Notes: generated by a model from the letters alone, not told the origin. DNA of 64,000 nt from Prochlorococcus marinus CUG1417 (GCF_017695975.1 NZ_JAAORN010000001.1:620001-684000), one strand, 5' to 3'; numbered from the stretch's first letter, positions 42,234 to 51,440 are shown. Numbers and translations are program-made.

Positions 42234-42592
42234 TCTTCGGGAGCATGATCAAAACAAGCTTTTCTGGAAAAATTTTAAGTATTAATACTTCATCAAAAAA
42301 AAATAAAATATAGTTTAAAAAGTAACATAATCTCTTGTTATAACTGTGGGATCATTACTTTTTGAAAAAGATAAATTTTCTATATCAGAAGCTCATGTTG
42401 ATAAAAAATTTAAAAAGTTTTTTCTTCATGATGTATCAAATTGAAAATTAAAGTGAAGAAAAATCAATCAAAACTTGAAATTTTTAATTTTTGTCATAGA
42501 TGAGTATAAATTGTTTAATTCGGTTTCCTCTATGCAAATATTTCTCAAACCTAAAATTAATCCGATAAATTAGATTAAGCTAAAAATTCTAA

Positions 42593-42829
42593 ATGTCAGA
42601 AGAAAAAAAGGATTCAAAAAAGTGTTCTGGAAAGAAAAACATCATGTTTGCTTATGGTTTTATACAACTGGGTTCTAGTTTCGTAACTGCAATAGCTTTA
42701 GCTGCAATTGCTTTTGGATTCTGTTCAGTAAAAAAAGAGTCTAAACTTTTCAATAAATGTGTCGCAGAAATTATTGAAGATGGTGGCACCAATTCTGAGG
42801 CGGTAAGGTATTGCAATGGGGGCAATTAA
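42593..42829 (+). CDS. 78-residue membrane protein with cysteines
   Basis: Lys-rich head (MSEEKKDSKKCSGKKNIMFA), one hydrophobic helix (SSFVTAIALAAIAFGFCSV) and a tail with two more Cys (FNKCVAEI, AVRYCNGGN) that could form a disulfide. It lies at the edge of the DnaA-box-like gap. Function unknown. Confidence 0.6.
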   Translation: MSEEKKDSKKCSGKKNIMFAYGFIQLGSSFVTAIALAAIAFGFCSVKKESKLFNKCVAEIIEDGGTNSEAVRYCNGGN

Positions 42830-42850
42830 AAACCCTCTCAGATTAGTTAA

Positions 42851-43093
42851 ATGGATTCAACCTGTGATTTGATTATTGATTCCATAAAAGAGGAGCCAAT
42901 TGGAGAAACTGATCATTTTATTTGGTTCATAACAGATATTGGGATTGTTGCCCTATTTAAAAGAGAGGAAAACTTTGAAACTTATAGTTCGAATGTCGAA
43001 ATTGAGGCAAATAAAATTGCTTTAGATATAACTAAAGAAGAGAAAGAGTACTTTAAAATAAAAGAGAAACAGCTTTTCTTGTTTTATTCATAA
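42851..43093 (+). CDS. 80-residue acidic hypothetical protein
   Basis: MDSTCDLIIDSIKEEPIGET, then FIWFITDIGIVALFKREENF and an acidic helix. Probably an alpha/beta fold. It starts 21 bp after the previous gene and is likely in the same transcript. Family not recognised. Confidence 0.55.
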   Translation: MDSTCDLIIDSIKEEPIGETDHFIWFITDIGIVALFKREENFETYSSNVEIEANKIALDITKEEKEYFKIKEKQLFLFYS

Positions 43094-43113
43094 TCTAGGA
43101 TTTAGTTCTTGAT

Positions 43114-43308
43114 TTAGTAAGATGGCTCAAGGTTAAAGGCCGGTCCCATAATATTGTTTTCGCTAATTAATTCGTATGTAAGCTCTTTATTTAGAGCATT
43201 TATATAAGATGTATAAAGTTTTCCCCAAACAAATTCAAATTCATCTTTGCTTAAATTCTTGAAAAGAATTTCTCCTTTGAAGTAAATGTGATAAGAATCA
43301 TTCATCAT
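43114..43308 (-). CDS. 64-residue hypothetical protein
   Basis: MMNDSYHIYFKGEILFKNLS, then DEFEFVWGKLYTSY: the YHIYFKGExLFxNLSxxEFxxxW pattern is characteristic of a small conserved picocyanobacterial family of unknown function. Start at 43308 or at the second Met. Convergent with 42851-43093. Confidence 0.65.
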   Translation of the reverse strand: MMNDSYHIYFKGEILFKNLSKDEFEFVWGKLYTSYINALNKELTYELISENNIMGPAFNLEPSY

Positions 43309-43401
43309 GGAAAATTAATCTTATTCTTTTTAACGCAGTGAAATATGTATGTAGTATTAGGTGCTACTAAAAGGAAATTTATATTTGGAAATCAAATACT
43401 T

Positions 43402-43713
43402 TTAAACTATCCGTGTATTCATTTTTTGTTTTTTGAATAATCCAACTGTCTCATCAAGATCCATACACGGCTGAATACTTATATCCATTAACCTTCTCCA
43501 GGGATGCCATTGTTTCCAAATTGTCTCAAGAGAATCTGCACTTACTACAGAATGTCCAATCCCATTTTGAACCATAAAAATCCAAGAATGAACCTCATAG
43601 TTTTCAGGCCTGTTTTGGGGCCCACCTGATTCGTACCAATTAATTAGCATTTCTGCGCCTTCTTCTTGATCCTCGCCATCTGTAAATTCGTAGGAAATTA
43701 AATACCTTTGCAT
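43402..43713 (-). CDS. DUF3303-family protein
   Basis: 103 residues, acidic, with MQRYLISYEFTDGEDQEEGA, NYEVHSWIFMVQNGIGHSVV and TIWKQWHPWRRLMDISIQPC. The two-part ferredoxin-like alpha/beta layout, with a central SWxxxxNGxGxxVV strand and a final W..W.D strand, resembles DUF3303. Function unknown. Confidence 0.65.
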   Translation of the reverse strand: MQRYLISYEFTDGEDQEEGAEMLINWYESGGPQNRPENYEVHSWIFMVQNGIGHSVVSADSLETIWKQWHPWRRLMDISIQPCMDLDETVGLFKKQKMNTRIV

Positions 43714-43814
43714 ATAGATTATTTTTAAAATCTTTAAACTATTTTAACTCTAGATTTAGATATTGCCTCCTAATTTAATTAATGCTATCAAGTTTATATA
43801 AGTGATTATTTTAA

Positions 43815-43919
43815 ATGTCTGAAAGATTTGGGAAAATCAAAAAGAATATTTTGATTAATTTATTATTAATAAATAGGACAATCTTGAAGTATTTTCAAAA
43901 CCATGATCTTTTCGTATAG
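43815..43919 (+). CDS. Possible 34-residue basic peptide
   Basis: MSERFGKIKKNILINLLLIN, then RTILKYFQNHDLFV: an amphipathic basic helix with a hydrophobic middle. No SD. Short and supported only by composition, so tentative. The 283-bp interval 43714-43996 has nothing else. Confidence 0.3.
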   Translation: MSERFGKIKKNILINLLLINRTILKYFQNHDLFV

Positions 43920-43996
43920 CTTCAGTTAACAGATAAAATTTGATACTTTTTAAAATACCTTAAATTAGTTACCATATTTGTACTGTATAGATACCA

Positions 43997-44383
43997 ATGA
44001 TAAATAAAAAGGATCAAAGCGATCCAATTGATAATTTAGAGTATGAAAAAGTTCTAGAAGAAGAAATAATTAATTCGTACGAAAGTAAATTTCAGAAAGA
44101 TACTGAAGAAGATATTAAAAAGATTAAATTCTACAGACTTAAAAGAACTCCATTAGAAATATTAAATAGGTCATTTTTCTTTTTCTTTATTGGAAGTTTT
44201 CTTTTCTCTTTGTTTTTAGCTTATTCAGAGAGTAAGTTATGGTTCATACTTTATGTAATAAGTGCATTGTCTTGTGTTTTCTATACTCCTAATAGAAAGG
44301 CACTAAAAGAATTAATAGCAGCTTGGCCAAATATAGAGGATCTTATCAAAGGGAGGAGTATGTGGAGAAAAGGCAAGAAATAG
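43997..44383 (+). CDS. 128-residue two-helix membrane protein
   Basis: A charged N-terminal ~65 residues, then a hairpin of two membrane helices (SFFFFFIGSFLFSLFLAY and KLWFILYVISALSCVFY), then a soluble tail with RKALKELIAAWPNIEDLI and a basic end. This CGLD27/DUF-like layout is common in thylakoid proteins, but I do not recognise the family. Leads a three-gene unit with 44387 and 44476. Confidence 0.65.
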   Translation: MINKKDQSDPIDNLEYEKVLEEEIINSYESKFQKDTEEDIKKIKFYRLKRTPLEILNRSFFFFFIGSFLFSLFLAYSESKLWFILYVISALSCVFYTPNRKALKELIAAWPNIEDLIKGRSMWRKGKK

Positions 44384-44386
44384 ATT

Positions 44387-44479
44387 ATGAAACCTTTAAG
44401 TGCATTTAAAAAATGGTTATTAAATATCCTTGTGCCATATATCGAAGGCACCAACAAGAAAAAAGAGGATAAAAAATGA
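44387..44479 (+). CDS. 30-residue basic peptide
   Basis: MKPLSAFKKWLLNILVPYIE, then GTNKKKEDKK: one short amphipathic or hydrophobic helix and a Lys-rich tail. Starts three bases after the previous stop and shares an ATGA overlap with the next gene. Confidence 0.5.
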   Translation: MKPLSAFKKWLLNILVPYIEGTNKKKEDKK

Positions 44480-44613
44480 GCCTTATACAGCTTGGAATTA
44501 TTGTTGAAATATTTTTGTTTGTAGTAGTTTTTATATGGGTTAGGAAACTAACTAGTAAAAAAGGTAGACAACCATCTCTATCAAAAAAAACAATTAAAAA
44601 TCTCAAATTTTAG
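44476..44613 (+). CDS. 45-residue single-helix membrane protein
   Basis: MSLIQLGIIVEIFLFVVVFI, then WVRKLTSKKGRQPSLSKKTI: helix followed by a strongly basic cytoplasmic tail. The four-base ATGA overlap with the preceding gene supports translation. Function unknown. Confidence 0.55.
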   Translation: MSLIQLGIIVEIFLFVVVFIWVRKLTSKKGRQPSLSKKTIKNLKF

Positions 44614-44734
44614 AATTTTGATCACAAAATAAGGAATCTTTATAAAGAGATCAAATTTATGGGAGAATTCTTTACTTTTTCCCTCTCACTTTGTGTATGA
44701 AATCGGTTAGAACATCTATATCGTTTTTAAAAAT

Positions 44735-45088
44735 ATGGTTTCCTCCATTCAAGGTCTTGCTCCAATAACTAATCCATTAAATAGTGTCTTAATAGAAAAG
44801 AAACTAATAAATGTTGATCAAAAGTTCATTCAACTTGTTTCTCTGGCAGAAGGGTTACCTAGGACAGAAGTTATTGAAAGTGGAAGGAATTATTGGAGAG
44901 GTATTTGTAGAAGCTTGATTTTTAGATTCCCTGATGATCTTGAAATTTTAAAGCTTGATGTAAGAAGTTATGTAGATAGATCTAAAGGAATCATTCAAAT
45001 AAGATCTGCCGCAAGATTAGGTCAATCAGATTTAGGCGTTAATCTAAGAAGAGTGGAATACTTGTTTAATCAATTAGATAAATTTTAA
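44735..45088 (+). CDS. DUF1499-family protein
   Basis: 117 residues. The conserved core is FRFPDDLEILKLDVRSYVD and IIQIRSAARLGQSDLGVNLR, the family's RSASRxGxSDxGVNxxR signature. The usual N-terminal Cys-containing segment of secreted DUF1499 members is missing, so this looks like a short cytosolic version. Function unknown. Confidence 0.8.
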   Translation: MVSSIQGLAPITNPLNSVLIEKKLINVDQKFIQLVSLAEGLPRTEVIESGRNYWRGICRSLIFRFPDDLEILKLDVRSYVDRSKGIIQIRSAARLGQSDLGVNLRRVEYLFNQLDKF

Positions 45089-45165
45089 TTAATCTGTTTT
45101 TTATAAATTTAAGGTTCTTTTTACTAAATAGGTGTGCTTTAATTCATAAGAATATTTGAATTGCC

Positions 45166-45297
45166 ATGGTAAAGATAATCTTAGTTGGAATTATTGTCGC
45201 ACTTGTATATTCTCAACCTGACCTTCGTCTTACTGTCGCTGATTGGTTAAAAGCAGCTTCTGATTTTCTTATTGAATCAGTGCAAGTAAAACCTTGA
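45166..45297 (+). CDS. 43-residue membrane-anchored peptide
   Basis: MVKIILVGIIVALVYSQPDL, then RLTVADWLKAASDFLIESVQ: N-terminal helix and an amphipathic helix. Stands alone; the 183 bp to the channel gene contain only AT-rich DNA. Confidence 0.55.
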   Translation: MVKIILVGIIVALVYSQPDLRLTVADWLKAASDFLIESVQVKP

Positions 45298-45480
45298 ATT
45301 AATTTTTAATGAATTATTAAATAATACTTGAGACAGTAATCATTTGTTTAACGCATAGAGCTACGAAAATAAATATTATTATCCTGCTTAATATGTATTT
45401 CACTTAAACAAATAAATAGTTTTAGGAACATAATAGAAAATTTTTTTGAAATTTTTGAATAGTTAACGATAATAAGGGAT

Positions 45481-46536
45481 ATGAAGCTTAGATTATTTGA
45501 GTTCTATTTTATTAAAGACTATTTAAGACCTTGGTTTGGTCTTATTTATTCTTTATTCTTTCTGTTCTTTTTAGGTGCAATTGGCTATCGAATAACAGAA
45601 GGATGGGAATGGAGTGATTGCCTATGGATGGTTCTGATCACAATAACCACTATTGGTTTTGGAGAAGTTCAACCTTTAAGCTCTGAAGGCAGGATCGTAA
45701 CTGTTTTAGTAATCGTTGGCGGATTGATCTTTATTCAATTTACCTTTCAAAAAGCTGTAAGATTATTCGAATCCGGCTATTTTCAAAGAGTAAACGAATT
45801 ACGTTTTAAAAGACTTCTTAGAAAAATGGAAAATCATGTAATTTTGTGCGGATATGGGAGGGTAGGTCAGGAAATATCTAACCAAATAAAAACGCAAAAT
45901 ATTCCAATTATCGTTGTTGAGAGTGACGAAGATAGAAAAAAGATTGCTGAAGAAAATGGGTTAGAAGTTCTTTGTGCTGATGCAACTCTTGATGAGACGT
46001 TAAAACTGGCAGGATTAGAAAAATGCAAAAGTTTGGTTGTTACTTTGCCCAATGATGCTGCTAATTTATATGTGGTTTTAAGCGCTAAAGGGATAAGAAG
46101 TTCTATAAGAGTAATTGCAAGAGCTGGAACTGAAGAAGCCGCAAGTAAGTTGAGATTAGCCGGGGCAAGTATAGTTGTAAGCCCTTATATAGCTGCAGGT
46201 AGAGCAATGGCCTCAATGGCTTTAAGACCAATAGCCATTGATTTTCTAGATCTTTTAGCAGGAAGTGAATGTGAAATTGAAGAATTTGAATTAAGTAATG
46301 ATATTAGTCTTTTTGAAACTGCGGAGAAAAGATCACTTTCTGAACTTGGAATAGGGAAAAAGAGCGGTGCAAAAATATTAGCCATTAAAGAAAATGAAAA
46401 GTTGTTCACTAATCCTGGAGGTAATTTCATACTTCAACCAGGTCAGGTATTAATAGCCTTTGGTAGTAAAGAACAGCTAAATATTTTGAATGGTCTGTTA
46501 GGTAATCTTGTTGTAGCAGTAGAGCTATTAAAGTAG
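45481..46536 (+). CDS. Two-TM potassium channel with RCK (TrkA-N/TrkA-C) domain
   Basis: 351 residues. First helix ~20-38, pore loop with selectivity filter TTIGFGE (56-62), second helix ~68-90. RCK domain from ~110 with the Rossmann loop CGYGRVGQEIS and an acidic VVESDED end, then a TrkA-C domain in the last ~85 residues. It should be a ligand-gated K+ channel of the MthK/Kch type controlling membrane potential. It sits upstream of the cytochrome, LptA and pst genes on the same strand. Confidence 0.92.
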   Translation: MKLRLFEFYFIKDYLRPWFGLIYSLFFLFFLGAIGYRITEGWEWSDCLWMVLITITTIGFGEVQPLSSEGRIVTVLVIVGGLIFIQFTFQKAVRLFESGYFQRVNELRFKRLLRKMENHVILCGYGRVGQEISNQIKTQNIPIIVVESDEDRKKIAEENGLEVLCADATLDETLKLAGLEKCKSLVVTLPNDAANLYVVLSAKGIRSSIRVIARAGTEEAASKLRLAGASIVVSPYIAAGRAMASMALRPIAIDFLDLLAGSECEIEEFELSNDISLFETAEKRSLSELGIGKKSGAKILAIKENEKLFTNPGGNFILQPGQVLIAFGSKEQLNILNGLLGNLVVAVELLK

Positions 46537-46590
46537 ATTGATCGAGATTCAGAATTAATTGCTAAATTGATTGTGGGTGGAATAAATCAA

Positions 46591-46944
46591 ATGAAAATAT
46601 TTAAATTTCTATTTGTAATTCCTTTAATAACTTTAATAATTATTTTTCATACCTCTCTGCAAAATAGATATCTAATGGCTTCTGATATTAGAGATGGAGA
46701 AACAATTTTTAGAAATGTTTGTGCAGGCTGCCATGTAAGAGGTGGATTAGTCGTTCTCAAAGGATCTAAATCATTAAAACTTTCCGACCTTGAAAAAAGA
46801 GGAATAGCAGATGTAAATTCAATAACAATAATTGCTAATGATGGGATTGGTTTTATGAAAGGTTATAAAAATAAATTGAAGGATGGAGAGGATAAGGTTC
46901 TTGCACAATGGATTATTCAAAATGCAGAAAAGGGTTGGGAGTAA
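46591..46944 (+). CDS. Cytochrome c6-like protein
   Basis: 117 residues from ATG 46591 (an upstream TTG in frame is less likely). Signal or anchor helix at ~1-20, haem motif CAGCH (44-48), followed by an RGG turn. A Met in DGIGFMKGYKN could be the sixth haem ligand, and the end NAEKGW matches cytochrome c6. A lumenal electron carrier between b6f and photosystem I or oxidase is expected. The sequence diverges from classical PetJ, so a c6-like paralogue is likely. Abuts the LptA-like gene. Confidence 0.8.
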   Translation: MKIFKFLFVIPLITLIIIFHTSLQNRYLMASDIRDGETIFRNVCAGCHVRGGLVVLKGSKSLKLSDLEKRGIADVNSITIIANDGIGFMKGYKNKLKDGEDKVLAQWIIQNAEKGWE

Positions 46945-47313
46945 ATGAAAAGCTTATTTTTTGCATCTTTTTTATTTTTATTAGCTGAATATTCTTTTGC
47001 TGAGGAATTAACTAATTACACAATTACATCTGATTCTCAAATAAATACTTTAGAAGGTGATTTAGAGGCTAAGGGGAATGTAGTTATTAAGAGTAATAGT
47101 GGTAATTTTGAGGCTTATTCTGACAAGCTTTCTTTTGACAAGGATGATAAATCTTTAAAACTTATTGGGAATGTTTATGTTAAAAATATAGAGTCTGAGG
47201 GAATTGCAATTGAAGAAACATCTGGAGATGAGCTGACCATATTTACTGATAAAGGACTTTTTGAATTCAAATCTCAAAATAAAAACAGAGTAACAACAAA
47301 AATTAAATTCTAA
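46945..47313 (+). CDS. LptA/OstA-like periplasmic protein
   Basis: 122 residues, signal peptide MKSLFFASFLFLLAEYSFAE. The rest is a run of beta strands of the OstA type (ITSDSQINTLEGDLEAKGNV, AYSDKLSFDKDDKSLKLIGN), as in LptA, which bridges lipopolysaccharide to the outer membrane. Starts at the base after the cytochrome stop codon. Confidence 0.8.
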   Translation: MKSLFFASFLFLLAEYSFAEELTNYTITSDSQINTLEGDLEAKGNVVIKSNSGNFEAYSDKLSFDKDDKSLKLIGNVYVKNIESEGIAIEETSGDELTIFTDKGLFEFKSQNKNRVTTKIKF

Positions 47314-47479
47314 ATAAGAAGTTGATATTTAATTGAAATTTGAATTACTAGCTGAGCTCTTAATGCCGATATATACATAATAATTTTATATATCAAAATA
47401 ATTTGATTTGTATATCTTTAAATTTTTTATTACCTCATGATTGTAATTTATATTTAACAGACTCATTTCTGATTACAAA

Positions 47480-48451
47480 GTGAGCATTTTAAAAAAAATC
47501 CTTATTTTTTCTTCTACTATCTCATTAGTTCTCTCTCAAGGAGCGATTGCTTCAAAAAGATTGAGCGGAGCAGGTGCTACATTTCCCTCCAAAATTTATA
47601 CTAGGTGGTTTTTTGACTTAGCTAAATCTGGAGGTCCTAGAGTTAATTATCAAGCAGTAGGTTCTGGATCTGGAAGAAAAGCTTTCATAGACGAAACTGT
47701 AAATTTTGGTGCTTCTGATGATCCTATGAAAGAAGCTGATATAAAAAAAGTTACTAGAGGACTTGTGCAAATACCGATGGTAGGTGGAACAATTGCGTTT
47801 GGATATAACTATGATTGCGACCTGAAACTAACACAAGAGCAAGCAGTACGAGTTGCAATGGGTATGGTTAAAAACTGGAAAGAATTAGGCTGTAAATCAG
47901 GAAAGTTAACTTGGACACATCGTTCCGACGGTTCAGGCACGACTAAAGCTTTTACAAATTCTATGGAGGCTTTCTCTAAAACTTGGAATTTAGGTACTGG
48001 TAAATCAGTTAAGTGGCCAGCAGGCGTTGGAGCAAAAGGTAATTCTGGTGTTGCAGGTGTAATTCAAAACACTCCAGGTGCAATTGGGTATGTAAATCAG
48101 TCATATATTAAAGGTAATGTTAAGGCTGCTGCACTTCAAAATCTTTCAGGGGAGTTTCTAAAACCATCTGCAGAAGCAGGAGCTAAGGCTCTTAATGGTA
48201 TTACGTTAGATGAAAATCTTGCGGGTAAAAATCCTAATCCAACAGCAAAAGGAGCGTACCCTATAGCTTCATTGACATGGATACTTGCTTACGAAAAAGG
48301 TAATGGTAGAAATACTAAAGCAATCAAACAAGCCTTTAATACATTGTTAAGTGATGAGTATCAAGATAAGGCTTCATCCCTTGGATTTATCCCCTTAAAA
48401 GGGAATATCCTTTTGAAATCAAGAGCTGCCGTTGAAAAAATAGGTAGTTAA
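47480..48451 (+). CDS. pstS: Phosphate-binding protein PstS
   Basis: 323 residues from GTG 47480. Signal peptide ~1-24, then SGAGATFPSKIYTRWFFDLA and VGSGSGRKAF and HRSDGSGTTKAF, the loops that hold the phosphate oxyanion. Periplasmic receptor of the high-affinity Pst system. The 166 bp upstream is AT-rich; I cannot point to a confident Pho box. A hairpin follows the gene before pstC. Confidence 0.95.
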   Translation: MSILKKILIFSSTISLVLSQGAIASKRLSGAGATFPSKIYTRWFFDLAKSGGPRVNYQAVGSGSGRKAFIDETVNFGASDDPMKEADIKKVTRGLVQIPMVGGTIAFGYNYDCDLKLTQEQAVRVAMGMVKNWKELGCKSGKLTWTHRSDGSGTTKAFTNSMEAFSKTWNLGTGKSVKWPAGVGAKGNSGVAGVIQNTPGAIGYVNQSYIKGNVKAAALQNLSGEFLKPSAEAGAKALNGITLDENLAGKNPNPTAKGAYPIASLTWILAYEKGNGRNTKAIKQAFNTLLSDEYQDKASSLGFIPLKGNILLKSRAAVEKIGS

Positions 48452-48491
48452 ATTTTTTAATAGATGTTAAATTATCATGACTTTCATATAC

Positions 48492-48514
48492 CTTTAAGTC
48501 CTCTTAAAGTCTTT
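48492..48514 (+). promoter_or_regulatory. Hairpin between pstS and pstC (attenuator or RNA-stabilising element)
   Basis: CTTTAAG (48492-48498) and CTTAAAG (48503-48509) form a perfect 7-bp stem with loop TCCT, followed by TCTTTT. Placed in the pstS-pstC gap, it would let pstS mRNA be made in excess over the membrane components by partial termination or 3'-end protection. Confidence 0.5.
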
Positions 48515-48556
48515 TACAGCATTTAGTAGTAGATTTATAGAGATATTCTTTTTTTA

Positions 48557-49504
48557 ATGGAAGAGAAATTAACTCTTTTCAAGAATCGTAAAAGATTCGG
48601 TATCGAAAAAAATATAGATATTATCTTCAAGAATACTGCCCTAGTCTTGTCTAGTTTCGTAGCAATAATACTTTTAGGAATTATTTTAGTAGTTTTTTTC
48701 CAGTCATTTGAATCCTTTTCAAGGTATGGATTGAAGTTTTTAGTAACCTCTGAATGGAATCCTGTAAAAGATGAATACGGAGCTTTTACTGCAATATATG
48801 GAACATTAGTAACTTCATTCCTTTCGTTATTAATAACTATTCCTTTGGGTGTTGGAACTGCAATATTTATTACCGAGGACTTCGTCCCGAAAGTTTTTAG
48901 AGAAATAATAGGTTCATTTGTCGAATTATTAGCAGCTATTCCATCAGTTGTCTTAGGACTCTGGGCAATATTTGTTATGGAACCTTTTTTCAGAGCCTTT
49001 TTTGTCTTTTTACATAATTTCTTTGGTTGGATACCTTTATTCAGTACAGAACCTACAGGTAGGAATTCTTTGTTAGCAATATTGATTTTAGTAGTAATGC
49101 TTTTGCCAATAGTGACATCTATAGCTAGAGATTCTCTTAATCAGGTTCCTAAAAAGTTAAGAAATGCAGCATATGGAATTGGAGCTAGTAGATGGAAAAC
49201 AATATTCTCAGTAATCTTGCCGGCAGCTTTATCAGGAATTATGGCAGGTGTTTTATTGGCTTTAGGCAGGGCAATGGGAGAAACAATGGCTGTAACAATG
49301 ATTATTGGTAATTCCAATGCATTTAGTTGGTCTCTATTGTCTCCTGGATATACCATTTCCTCCATGCTTGCAAACCAGTTTGGTGAGGCCGACGGAAGTC
49401 AGGTTTCATCACTTTTTTATGCGGCTTTTGTACTGATGATCCTATCTTTAGTAGTCAATATCTTTGCGCAATGGCTAGTTAAGAAATTTAGTCTCAAATA
49501 TTAG
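48557..49504 (+). CDS. pstC: Phosphate ABC transporter permease PstC
   Basis: 315 residues, six membrane helices. Conserved PstC regions: ATIYGTLVTSFLSLLITIPL-like (here AIYGTLVTSF), LAAIPSVVLGLW and the EAA-like loop LRNAAYGIGASRWKTIFSVI. Forms the channel with PstA. Confidence 0.95.
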   Translation: MEEKLTLFKNRKRFGIEKNIDIIFKNTALVLSSFVAIILLGIILVVFFQSFESFSRYGLKFLVTSEWNPVKDEYGAFTAIYGTLVTSFLSLLITIPLGVGTAIFITEDFVPKVFREIIGSFVELLAAIPSVVLGLWAIFVMEPFFRAFFVFLHNFFGWIPLFSTEPTGRNSLLAILILVVMLLPIVTSIARDSLNQVPKKLRNAAYGIGASRWKTIFSVILPAALSGIMAGVLLALGRAMGETMAVTMIIGNSNAFSWSLLSPGYTISSMLANQFGEADGSQVSSLFYAAFVLMILSLVVNIFAQWLVKKFSLKY

Positions 49505-49510
49505 ATAATT

Positions 49511-50404
49511 ATGAATTCACTTTTTTACCAGAAAAGATTATCAAGAAATATAGGAGATAAATTTTTTACTTCTTTATCAGTAATTTGTGCATTGATAGCA
49601 ATACTCCCGTTGATTTTTCTGGTGACTTACATTCTCATCAAAGGTGGATCTCAAATTACACCAGAATTATTTACCTTAGAACCAAATCCTCCTGGAGATG
49701 ATTTAGATGCAGGTGGTATTAATCCTGCATTAATAGGGACATTGATAATAACTACCATTGCTTCAATTATAGCGATACCAGTGGGTGTTGGCGGTGGAAT
49801 ATATCTGGCGGAATATTCTAAAGGCGGTGCTTTTTCAAGGTTTATTAGATTTGGGGTAAATGTTTTAGCTGGAGTCCCCTCAATAATTGCCGGTGTATTT
49901 ATTTATGCCTTAATTGTTTCTACAAAGATTTTGTTTGGGAGTATGTACAGTGGTATGGCTGGAGGGATGGCGCTTTCAATATTAATGTTGCCTACTGTGA
50001 TAAAGACGACTGATGAAGGTTTAAAGCTGGTTCCTAATGAGTTGAGATATGCTTCTCTTGGAGTTGGAGCAAGTATGTATACAACTATATTGAAAGTTAC
50101 TTTGCCCTCTGCATTTAGATCTATTGCTACTGGCGTTGTGCTTGGAATCGCAAGAGCAGCAGGCGAAACAGCACCTTTGATATTTACGGCTTTATTCTCT
50201 TACTATTACATAACAGGCTTTGGAGACTTGTTTTATGAAATGGGTTCTTTAGCAGTTCTTATTTATAATTTTGCACTTGAACCTTACGATGCACAGAATA
50301 AATTAGCCTGGGCTGCTTCCTTTATTCTTGTTTTGTCGATACTATCAGTAAATATATTTTCAAGGATATTGGCCGCTTTTACTGAGAAAACTAAGAGAGT
50401 ATAA
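49511..50404 (+). CDS. pstA: Phosphate ABC transporter permease PstA
   Basis: 297 residues, six helices. PstA features: GGINPALIGTLIITTIASII, GVPSIIAGVFIYALIV and LRYASLGVGASMYTTILKVT. Starts six bases after pstC and directly abuts pstB. Confidence 0.95.
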   Translation: MNSLFYQKRLSRNIGDKFFTSLSVICALIAILPLIFLVTYILIKGGSQITPELFTLEPNPPGDDLDAGGINPALIGTLIITTIASIIAIPVGVGGGIYLAEYSKGGAFSRFIRFGVNVLAGVPSIIAGVFIYALIVSTKILFGSMYSGMAGGMALSILMLPTVIKTTDEGLKLVPNELRYASLGVGASMYTTILKVTLPSAFRSIATGVVLGIARAAGETAPLIFTALFSYYYITGFGDLFYEMGSLAVLIYNFALEPYDAQNKLAWAASFILVLSILSVNIFSRILAAFTEKTKRV

Positions 50405-51214
50405 ATGATTAAAACTAATAAAAAAACTCCAAAGAATATTATTTTATCTCTTGAGAATGTTTCTATTAGCTATGGAAGTTTTGAAGCAGTAAGAAATGTT
50501 TTTTGTAACTTTAAAAAAGGAAATATAACTTCTCTTATTGGCCCTTCAGGTTGCGGTAAATCTACTGTTCTTAGATCTTTAAATAGGATGAACGATTTAA
50601 TTCCTAATTGCTCACTAAAGGGAACCGTCCTTTTTGACGGAACTAATATTTACGATAAAAGAGTAGATCCAGTTGAAGTGAGAAGAAGAATTGGAATGGT
50701 TTTTCAACAGCCTAATCCTTTTCCTAAATCTATCTACGAAAATATCGCATTTGGAGCAAGAATTAATGGCTTTACAGGAGATATGGATGAATTAGTTGAA
50801 AGTTCTCTAAGAAAGGCAGCATTATGGGACGAATGTAAGGATAAATTAAATGATAGTGGCTACTCTTTATCTGGTGGACAACAACAAAGATTATGTATCG
50901 CCAGAACCATTGCTATTGAGCCTGAAATAATTCTCATGGATGAGCCATGCTCGGCTTTAGACCCAATCTCTACCTTGAAAATAGAAGAGACAATGCATGA
51001 ACTTAAAAAGAATTACACAATAATAATTGTTACTCATAATATGCAACAGGCTTTGAGAGTCAGTGATATGACTGCATTTTTTAATGCTATTGAATATGAA
51101 GATGGTGATGGAGGGAAGGTTGGTTACCTTGCAGAATTTAATTCGACAAAGAAAATTTTTAACTCTCCAAAAGAAAAAACCACTCAGGAATATATATCAG
51201 GTAAATTTGGCTGA
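50405..51214 (+). CDS. pstB: Phosphate ABC transporter ATP-binding protein PstB
   Basis: 269 residues. Walker [11 protein letters not shown]-loop [20 protein letters not shown] (the PstB hallmark), signature [14 protein letters not shown], Walker [14 protein letters not shown] and H-loop VTHNMQQA. Energises phosphate uptake. Followed by a 15-bp direct repeat (51220-51234, 51241-51255) with 21-bp period. Confidence 0.96.
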   Translation: MIKTNKKTPKNIILSLENVSISYGSFEAVRNVFCNFKKGNITSLIGPSGCGKSTVLRSLNRMNDLIPNCSLKGTVLFDGTNIYDKRVDPVEVRRRIGMVFQQPNPFPKSIYENIAFGARINGFTGDMDELVESSLRKAALWDECKDKLNDSGYSLSGGQQQRLCIARTIAIEPEIILMDEPCSALDPISTLKIEETMHELKKNYTIIIVTHNMQQALRVSDMTAFFNAIEYEDGDGGKVGYLAEFNSTKKIFNSPKEKTTQEYISGKFG

Positions 51215-51320
51215 TGTTAAATTTTTACTTTTAAAAGAATAATTTTTACTTTTAAGAAGGTTTAGGGGTGGACAAACAGTATAAATACCTATATAGTTAT
51301 TTCGAATTGATGCACTAGCT

Positions 51321-51410
51321 TTGAAAAATTATCCTTTTCTACCTTTCTTGATTTTTGCAGGGGCTGTCATAACCACTGCAACAATAGGATTGCCTGTATT
51401 TACTTCATAA
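51321..51410 (+). CDS. Possible 29-residue membrane peptide
   Basis: From TTG 51321: MKNYPFLPFLIFAGAVITTA, then TIGLPVFTS. A single hydrophobic helix with early Pro residues, the size of small photosystem subunits, but without a match I recognise. Only composition supports it. Confidence 0.35.
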   Translation: MKNYPFLPFLIFAGAVITTATIGLPVFTS

Positions 51411-51440
51411 TTTAAAAGTATTTCTATTTCAGGTAATCTT

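Noticed and set aside
42246-42314. 22-codon frame in the DnaA-box-like gap
   Set aside because: The GGGAG upstream is too close to the ATG, and the product shows no feature beyond Ser/Lys richness.
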